Assembly (NCBI GenBank): GCA_029204225.1
Contig: CM055106.1
Coordinates: 394,711 to 458,710 of the forward strand
Reading direction: 5' to 3'
Origin: Diphasiastrum complanatum
Lineage: Eukaryota > Streptophyta > Lycopodiopsida > Lycopodiales > Lycopodiaceae
DNA length: 64,000 bases
In this document: piece by piece, positions 56,365-64,000 of the stretch
How positions within the stretch are numbered: the first letter of the stretch is position 1
How the letters are laid out: each line of letters opens with the position of its first letter
Translations under genes and position numbers: made by a program
Notes under the pieces: generated by a model
Database searches by the model: none
Seen by the model: the letters and a program-made list of their open reading frames with translations, nothing else
What the model was told of the DNA's origin: nothing

Positions 56365-57284
56365 TGTTGTAAAGCTGACTTGGGTGCACCCAGCGTGCCC
56401 TGTAAGACTCAAAGGGGTGACACTCCCTAAGGTCCCAGAGCAAGTTAGAATGTCAAGGACTGAGCCTCCGACCTGTGGTGAGCCAGTCAAGTAGTCACAA
56501 AGTCATGAGCTAGCTCTGGAGCTCGAGTCATGGCCTAGTCATGAAAGCAGGTTGATTCGGCCGCCGGGACGGCTCCCGGGATCCATGTCCGGGAGCCAGA
56601 CTGATTCTGCCAGGCTTGCCAGGCTTAATCAGCAAAATAAAAACTAAGTCCTAAAAAGCGTGCTTTACCAGAAAGCACTATGTTTCAAACCAGAGGGGGT
56701 GCGCCGAATCACAGCAGAACTATAGGGGGAGTCCGGCAGACATAAACTTGGGCAGCTCAACCAGCGCCAGGAATCCAGTCGCCAGGTCTCAGCTCCCTCT
56801 ACCAGCACGAGCCAGGCACAATGCCCAGCACGTGTTGGTGGCCCCGAGACCGGTCAGTCTATGTATGAATGTAACCTCTTCCAAATCTAATAAAGTTGAT
56901 CCTTGGGGATGATTACCATTTCGGTTTCGCCTCCGGGACTGGTCCAAGTGGAAGGACCCTTACTACAACCTTTTTGCGTCGCTGGCGCCTAAGGGTCCCT
57001 GTCATCGACATGGGGCTTGCCGCTATGCCAATTGGTCAGTTTGGCGACCACTATGCCTTGGGATTCATGTGTGGCTTGTCTTTGCCTTTGGTTACCTTTT
57101 GGGGACGGATTCTGAGTTGGCTTTCGGGTTGGTTGGGATTCCAGTTTTCTTAAGTCTGAATGGTTAAGCTTGTTACGATTCTGAGTTGGCTTTTACGTAA
57201 GTGCATGATGGATGAATGTTAGACTTAAGCGCGTGTTGGGGAAACCGCTCAAGTCCCAGCGCCCTTTGAGGCGCCGGCGCAACA
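56365..57284 (+). repeat. 3' LTR, 920 bp
   Basis: Same length and sequence as the 5' LTR except T at 56743. Followed by ATTGC, the right target duplication. Confidence 0.97.
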
Positions 57285-57990
57285 ATTGCATGCATGGGTC
57301 CGATCAAAGATAGTCTTGCAGCATATGCCGTTTCAGAATGTGAGTGATGCAAGCGGCAACGGGTCAAATGTTGGCAGATCCCCTGCTCCAGAGGACCTGT
57401 TGTTTATTTTTCTACTTCTTGCTTACAGAACCGTTTCTACCTATTATCAGACTTCATGGCAGTCGTTAGATGGTTTCTTGATTTTACGATGCCAACCCAG
57501 GCAGAAGGAAACAAAGTTTTGTTGTAGTATTTTCTTTATGTCCTTCCTATCAGAGGACTACTCAGAGACGTCACTCTTGAATGCACTTACATTTTACATA
57601 GGATGCAAGCCTAGAACGCTCATTCACAGATCAGCATGCAAACCAATGAACGTTCAATGGATTTCTACAGCTACCTACACTTAAAACGGACTGAAATCAG
57701 AGCCTACACTACAATAACACTGAGCTATCTTGCATAACTTGACAAAAACAAGAAACAAAGCTAAACTACAGCATGTTAGAAGTCCAAGAATCAAGAAACC
57801 AACCAGTCTTTTGATTCTTGAACATCCCAAGAAAATCAAGAACTGGATTGTACAGCGATATGTAAGAATCACACCACAAATCCAGCCTATTTAGTTTACT
57901 TGAATGCTGGCTCCTACATTAATCCACAAGAAAACAAAAAGTCTAATCCACAACTAGGAAAGCAAGAAAACTAATCCCCAACCACACACA
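57285..57990. other. No gene recognised
   Basis: Continuation of the pre-insertion locus. The plus-strand ORF 57286-57684 begins at the LTR edge and has no recognisable motif. AT-rich. Confidence 0.45.
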
Positions 57991-58240
57991 ATATGAATGG
58001 AAGGGCATGATCATAGGGGCATCACTCAAGAAAACCATCATGATTTGGGAGCCCAAGGGTTGCACCAAACTCGTGAAGGCTCTTCTCATTCCAGCATGGA
58101 GTTGATACAATTCACAAAAAGCTCCTCTTCACAAAGAGGAAGTCTCTCAAATAAGCAAGAGAGCTCCTTAGGTGGCATCCTAGTGGAATTTCCACATTTC
58201 ACAAATTACAAGTGGAATAATGCTCTCCACTAGAGGTCAC
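57991..58240 (-). repeat. Copia fragment shared with the 49.6 kb element
   Basis: The reverse complement of 58160-58240 matches 49650-49728 (for example GCCACCTAAGGAGCTCTCTT and TTCCACTTGTAATTTGTGAA). GAAGCCCATGATCATAGTGGC-like sequence at 58000-58025 matches 51263-51285 in reverse complement. Confidence 0.7.
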
Positions 58241-58420
58241 ATGTACATGCACTACTCCATATGTCTCATTATAGAGTGTATGGGTCCTCTCAAGGTCATT
58301 AGTAATAAACTGGCCTTGACATGGAATTAGATCGAGGCATAACCAATAATTTCGAATATCGGAGGGCCGGTCCACCATGTTAGGACTATTCCATGTCCTT
58401 AGCTGAATATGGTCGTAACA
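58241..58420 (-). repeat. Truncated LTR start with PPT, minus strand
   Basis: On the minus strand the purine run AAGGGAGAAAGAA (58421-58433) is followed by TGTTACGACC, the start of an LTR that is cut after about 180 bp. It is related to 59410-59575. The sequence 58434-59030 (former interior) has no ORF. Confidence 0.6.
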
Positions 58421-59029
58421 TTCTTTCTCCCTTAAACAAGTCCTGTCCTCAGAACGGGGAAGAAAAGACATCAAATTATTTCTTAAGCTTTCAACTTTTA
58501 ACCAAGGATTATTATCTTTAGTCTGATCTTTTCATCTAAAATTAGCACTCAAAGATGTAACAATTTTCCAATTGCTTATATCTACACAAGAATACTAACT
58601 TAGAATTCAAAGATACACTAAGCTATAAACCTATATAGGTTGATCTTCTCCAAATAAAGACATCATCTTCATGTAATTACAATTATATGAAATCCTGGGC
58701 AACTCAATCCTTTATTCCAAAGATCAAGTCCAAAAGCTAAAGAGAATCCATTTTACTTATAGTCTAAAATATGTCCACAATTCCTTGCAAATAATAGTGC
58801 TTCTTGATACAAATATTCTAGAATAGCCAAATATGCCAAGAAACAACAATCCAATCAATGAAAATCTCTAGGATATAAGGCTTAGACAATTATAACTCAA
58901 TCTAGAGTACTACAGTTAATCTAATGAGTTAATATGCCCATTTCTAGCATCTCATGCAAGAAATCAACAATCCATCTGAATCTCAATAGATTTAACTGTC
59001 TCCAATAAATCCGAAGATATAGATTGAAC

Positions 59030-59575
59030 ACGTACACAAACACATATAGACTACTGTAAGAGTCGCCTCATCTAGATACTACTTACAAGACAAAACAATA
59101 GAGAACACACTGTTGGAGAAACCTCCCAACCAAGTAGAAGCAACCAATCAATCTCTAGAAGCTTCACCCCCAAGCCAAAGAATAGGAAGCATGAGAGTAG
59201 AGAGAGATCCTAGAAATGAATCAACCAAAATGATGGTGTAGTAGGGCGAGTTTGGCCTCTATATATTGACCCTAGAACCCCCTATGCATGTGGTAATGCA
59301 AGGTCCTAACTCCCCTATACATAGATTCACTATGCAGGGAGTTCCTATACATGGATTCTCTATACATAGATTGTTATCGATACTCTACACATGCATATAT
59401 AGTTCCAAACCTTGTATTAACTCCAATTAGTGTGTCTGGGCCTCACAAGGTTATTAATTACTTGCGGGTCACATCCAGTATGATGTGGCATAAGTAATAA
59501 GCTTGATTCACTGGAGTATCGGGTATCCAAGTCTAGAAATATACTGAATCCTATGTTCAAGACGTGGACATAACA
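59030..59575 (-). repeat. Gypsy-like 3' LTR with PPT, minus strand
   Basis: The minus strand reads AAGGGAGAAAGAA (59576-59588) then TGTTATGTCC. It contains a TATA box (TCAATATATAGAGGCC, about 59250-59265) and a TCTCTCTCTACTC-rich region after it. Segments beyond both PPTs (58434-59030 and 59589-60230) also resemble each other, so the two 3' ends are diverged duplicates of one family. Confidence 0.65.
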
Positions 59576-59588
59576 TTCTTTCTCCCTT

Positions 59589-61359
59589 AATCTGGTTTTG
59601 TCCTCAAAACATAAAAGAATTATAGAAACAGTTCCTTTAGCTTTCAATATTAACCTAGAAAATCATTATCCTTAGTCTGACTTTTATATCAAACAAGTAC
59701 TATGAGATAAACCTATTTTTCAATCGTTAATCTCTGCACTAGAGTACAAACTCTGGTTTGAAAAGTACACAAAGTGATAAACTTTCTCAATTAAGTTACA
59801 CTCATCAGAAGTTAGTAACATCACCTTCATGTGAAATACTGAGTGGAATATTACCTAACTTAGGAGATTAAAGATAAAAAAATAATAATAATTACAATAT
59901 GAAATTATCCACAAATTCTAGCAGACAATTCATAAAGCTACCAAGTACAATTATCCTTAGAATCCACAATTTTAAGATATAATAATTCATTCAACTAAAA
60001 TCTCTTATGAGAATCATTAAGATATTAAATGATTAAAACTCAACTCTGAGTATCCTAGATATTCTCTTGAGTTAAATGCCCCTGTTTCTAGCATCAAATG
60101 CAAGAAAATAACAATCATTTATCTTAATAGATTTGTCTGTCCCCTATGATAACCAGAGATCTAATCAAAAGAACTGTATACAGGCATCTGCAGACCATAA
60201 ATTGTAGCAGAATATCATTCACTAGATAAATCAAATTTTTCACAAGTAAAAACTTATCTTGTGAGAATGTTTGTGAGACCCATAGGCTCTCAATAAAACA
60301 CTAGAATAAAGATATCAAAACACTGATCTGAATTCGTACTCAATTAATAGATCAAAAATTAATCGTCACAATTCCTTATAATCCTCCGACAACAATTAAG
60401 TATCTATTTATGATCCGTCAATTATAAATATCTAGATTCGTATGATTCATCAATCATAATTTTCTAGAATCCAAATCCATAATCATTTGCAGGATATTGG
60501 AGTATATGTCCAACATAACTCAGGAAAAGTAAGAATCATTCCAAAATCCTTCCCACTAGGAAAATACTGGATTTTAGGAACATTCTCCCTACTGGATTCT
60601 TTAACAGAAGTGCAAGATATTCAAGTTCTATATGCTACATGTAATTAAAGACAAAAAGTATACAAAATGATAATGACAATCATCTTCAATAACAAAAAAA
60701 TTGTTATCTGCTAGATTCCTCTAGAACCCACACATGTTACTCACATCTTTCACTGAGAATCTTGTAACTCAGCTACTAAAGAATTTATATTTCTCAATCT
60801 CTGAGATGAATAACATTCACTCCCATCAGTTTTCCAATCCAATTTCCTCTAATAACATAATTTTTTCCACTCAATCAACCCCTTATTGATCCTAGTACTC
60901 AAGATTAGGTTGATTTAATACAGACATTTCAAATTTAAAAAATTGAATGTACTTTTATTATTTGAGATATACATACATGTATATGAAATGAGTGCATTGT
61001 TGTTGACACATTTTATCTTAAATTGATGTCATCATTCTAGTTTTGTCAAACAAATTTACATGCTTTTTTGAATCTATAATATTCAATTGATCTAGTTGTG
61101 TATCAAACTTAATCCCATCTATAAAACCATTGAAATAGCTTAATGATGTAACTATTCTTTGAGGATGTTCCACCATGTTGTGGATTTCGATGAAATAATG
61201 CTCTTGCCTGTCAATATAGTTTTTCCATTCCTTGTGAGGACCATGTACTCAAGTTGCCATATTGTTTTGCAAAAAATGATGTATGATGTCTTAATATGTT
61301 CTACAATATCAAAGATTTATGCATTAGTTAGAAAAATAAGCATTTAGAATCCATCAAAC
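59589..61359. other. AT-rich region without genes
   Basis: About 70 percent A+T by eye, no ORF above 65 codons and no recognisable motif. The first 650 bp are probably decayed gypsy interior. A host or transposon exon upstream of 61360 may exist but was not recognised. Confidence 0.5.
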
Positions 61360-64000
61360 AAGGTTGTGGAGAACTAGTTCATGTTGAAGAACTGCCAAAC
61401 GTATACAATGGTGATAAGATGTTTGAGCTTACATCAAGTAGTATATTTCCAATGGCTGGCATGCAAAGGATTCATGACTGTCATCACTGGGGGATACGTT
61501 ATGCAACCTCAATAATGCAAGGCTATCTTGGCGTCGTTAGACTGTCATCATATGGGGGTTCTTTTTAATGTGTGAACAACGACTACTCTTATTTCATGTC
61601 TTTCGGAAAAGAAATACAACACAGTTTCAAGGGTCATTGATGTCCAGATGTCCAGTTGGATTGGTTTCAAAGGGAGTTGGTAGTATGCAATGTGGACATT
61701 GTAATTCACCTCCAACCTGTCTTAAACATTGCCTAGCCAAAATCTATTATTGTATTCTGACAGATACGAGGTACACAAGAATGGCACTGTGGTTACCACG
61801 ATCACGATTTTGGAGTTGGGGTCTCCTCTTTGGACAATTGCAGCATGGAGGCCATACATCTTTCGGATTGTCCGAAAGTAATTCAGAAAAAAATTACGAA
61901 AGAATTGATCTCTAGCCACTTGCTATCGCTAGCGCCGCAAGCATCTCCCATTGTTCTAGAGAAATTGGACGAACTCCTTTCAATCATGGAACCAGCCACA
62001 AACAATCGAAGGTGAGGTATATTCAATATTATTCTAGTAACAAATATACCATATAAAGAATGCTTGGTCAATACTATCTAGAGATCTGACTACATTGGCA
62101 AGCTGAAAAAATGGATCGCTATGGCACGGAAAGAGCTTCGTCCTGTGGATTTATCACATGACATTACAACCTTGTTTGGTTCACTGTTTCTTGGTCAGTT
62201 GCACGACATCAAAGACAGATGTCACATGTTCAAAATGTCGACAACAGGTCCAGCTTTTGGTGTTGATCTTGTGCTAAGAATGCAACCAGGCAGTGACCTT
62301 GAAAAGGCGTGGGGCTGTTTCGATCACGTGCACAGAGTAAAAGACTGGGTGACGATGGCAGCGCATGTCTATGACATATGGTTTGTTAAATCTTATGTTG
62401 CGATATTTTCAATTCTAAGTGTAAACTAAATATGATTAATATTTTCTAACTAACTGACTCCTCTCCAAGAACCAATGCATGCAGACAATCGCGATTTGTG
62501 ATATGAAGCAAGAAGATGTCCATGCACAGGTGCTCTTTTGGACATTGTTGAACAGAGTAATGTCTGAACACGTAGACGGACAGGTGACTTTCAGAGGCTT
62601 CATGGCTGATGATGCTCAAGCGAACTGAAATGCGGTTCTTCTTGTTTACGGTGCTGGTGTGGACACACCGATGGTTGGAAGGGAGAGGTCATGTGTATTT
62701 CATTTTATGGATAGCGTGAACAAACACACGTCAAAACATATAAAGCAAGAAGCTTGGGATATTCATATTGCACTTTGCCTACAGTGGCGTGAGGCAAGGG
62801 AACGTGAGGCAAGGGAATGTGAAATGGCCGACACGATATATAACAAAATATGTGTGTGGTGGAAGTGGGAAATGCATATGAGAGTTCACTTGTGGAGTTA
62901 GAAAGTTGTCTGGCGTGGTGGAAAACTCGCATTCACAGATGGGGCAAGTTCGTTGTCACTGTAAGTAATCAACTACCTCGTCCATTATGCTAAAATACAT
63001 AGTAATGACACTTGGCAATCTCTCTTTAATAAGCTGTTTCTTTTTCATCATGACAAATGATGGATGACAAGGAAGCAGCCATGTTACCAACAACAAACTT
63101 GTCTAAAGTTGTTCATAGCGTCTGGCAACGGGTGGATGGTTACGCAACAAAGGTAACTTTGTATGAGGCAATAGTTGGTGACCTTGCTAACGCCGTCCTA
63201 CAGAATGCACGAGAAAAATCTTTTCTCAAAGGTTAGTATGTGGGCAAAGGTCCAACATTTCAAAATCTTCTGGAGCACGTGAGGTCGGGACGACGCTCTT
63301 CAATAATAGGTGCTTCTTTCTCAGAGATAGTAAACCATTTCGTGGATCAGCTTAATGTAACACGACAAACCAGCGACGTGAACACACCAAAAGAAACCAT
63401 CAGGAGAAAACGTCCAGTGCAAGAATGGAATATTGCTAGTGACAATGCCTCTCATCAACCTGACATAGAGTACATACAAAAGACAAAAGAGACAAGATTG
63501 TGTTCTCAGAATACTAGTTATGACAGAAGTCAAAGGCACTATACTAGCAGTGCAGCCAATAATGCGAGCATCCAATCCAGTGACTATGTCTTGGGGCAGA
63601 GTTTAAATGATAGTTGGTGGGGAATCCGATCTATCAAAAGTGGCAGCCACTACATATGCATGGGTGCTAACTCTGTCGGAAGAGGGCTTTGCAAAAAGCC
63701 AATACAATATTGTATAGCGCCGAGTTTTTTTGGAAGCAGGAAACACGACCGGGGAGAGAAAAATCAGTTCATGTGGTTTTGTCCATATAATGTGACATGC
63801 ACTTGAACAACAAATCCCTTGATAATAATATCGCCTACAAAAGTGCCAGAAACCTGGTATGTGCAATAGGGAACTAATTTGTCACAAGCCGAGGTGGACG
63901 AGTTGAACAAAGTTGGATATATGTTGGAGATAGACAAATTCATCGATTCTATGAAAGAAGGCGATTCAAATGTAAATGTAGCACAGCAGTCTCATGGCAA
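61360..64000 (+). pseudogene. MULE-transposase-domain protein, intron-containing, broken; runs off the window
   Basis: Segments in order: GELVHVEELPNVYNGDKMFE and MAGMQRIHDCHHWGIRYATS (from about 61376); a Cys cluster CGHC..PPTCLKHCLAKIYY (61690-61750); VIQKKITKELISSHLLSL (61870 onward); donor near 62010; FKMSTTGPAFGVDLVLRMQP and FDHVHRVKDW (62100-62380); intron 62382-62485; TIAICDMKQEDVHAQVLFW and FRGFMADDAQAN, with TGA (62626-62628) where Trp is expected; then PMVGRERSCVFHFMDSVNKH; a frameshift near 62865 before LAWWKTRIHRWGKFV; donor GTAAGT at 62961; LPTTNLSKVVHSVWQRVD (63090 onward); tail ORF 63240-63806. The D-x-Q-A-N and C..H pattern fits the MULE transposase fold. I recall close relatives mainly from mosses and lycophytes. 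Confidence 0.7.

Larger units (their letters stand above)
52029..57284 (+). mobile_element. Young non-autonomous Ty3/gypsy-type LTR retrotransposon (gag and protease only)
   Basis: Complete ends: LTRs 52029-52948 and 56365-57284 (920 bp each, TGTTGTAAAG...GGCGCAACA), PBS at 52951, PPT AACGAGGGGAGGA at 56352-56364, and ATTGC target duplications at 52024-52028 and 57285-57289. The LTRs differ at one site that I can see (G52407 versus T56743), indicating a very recent insertion. Only gag and a protease-like ORF lie inside; there is no RT, RNase H or integrase. It must have been mobilised by another element's enzymes, similar in concept to TR-GAG elements. Confidence 0.95.

Overview
This is nuclear DNA of a land plant. 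Long AT-rich intergenic stretches, GT-AG introns, layered Copia and Ty3/gypsy retrotransposons with plant primer-binding sites, long GA/TC microsatellites and a DYW-type pentatricopeptide repeat (PPR) gene all point that way. The style of the PPR gene, and a MULE-transposase-domain family that I associate with mosses and lycophytes, suggest a seed-free plant (fern, lycophyte or bryophyte). That is inference from memory and the lineage is not fixed. No prokaryotic, organellar or CRISPR features were seen.

The one convincing intact host gene is on the minus strand at about 38.7-42.8 kb: a DYW-class PPR protein, presumably an organelle RNA C-to-U editing factor. A continuous ORF starts at 42046, but splice signals and conserved sequence upstream support four exons (about 1,235 aa). 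The added N-terminus carries a motif resembling the PDF motif of organellar single-stranded DNA-binding (OSB) proteins, plus a second partial copy. Its central PPR array is six near-identical units of exactly 101 aa (303 bp). The 3' third of this gene and its downstream flank were duplicated in inverted orientation to 16.0-18.7 kb. That copy is a dead pseudogene, broken by a frameshift, a lost zinc-ligand cysteine and a 603-bp inverted-repeat transposon with an 8-9 bp target duplication. A first exon of a WBP2-like (GRAM-type) gene lies at 21.2-21.5 kb (minus); its other exons were not found.

Most of the rest is retroelement debris. 0.5-3.4 kb: Copia RT/RNase H, tandemly duplicated. 3.8-5.9 kb: degenerate gag with two damaged zinc knuckles. 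6.0-8.1 kb: Copia protease fragment, 371-bp tandem repeat, PBS and LTR. 8.9-13.8 kb: a Copia element with both LTRs, pol and PBS but no gag. 14.3-16.0 kb: another Copia pol. 22.5-25.0 kb: an unidentified 220-aa ORF, an LTR-like segment and a Copia gag. 25.05-28.1 kb: a tandem LTR-internal-LTR-internal structure whose LTRs hold GA tracts. 28.2-36 kb: mixed LTR, gag and integrase pieces in both orientations. 43-49.3 kb: minisatellites, inverted arrays and a set of hairpins sharing one core. 49.6-51.7 kb: an internally deleted Copia. 57.3-61 kb: decayed LTR pieces.

The youngest mobile element is a structurally complete non-autonomous Ty3/gypsy-type retrotransposon at 52029-57284. It has 920-bp LTRs differing at one position by eye, a 5-bp target duplication, a PBS, a PPT, an intact gag ORF and a protease-like ORF in the same frame after a TAG, and no reverse transcriptase or integrase. 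Its leader contains five repeats of a short hairpin. The right end (61.36 kb onward) is an intron-containing MULE-transposase-domain pseudogene that runs off the window.
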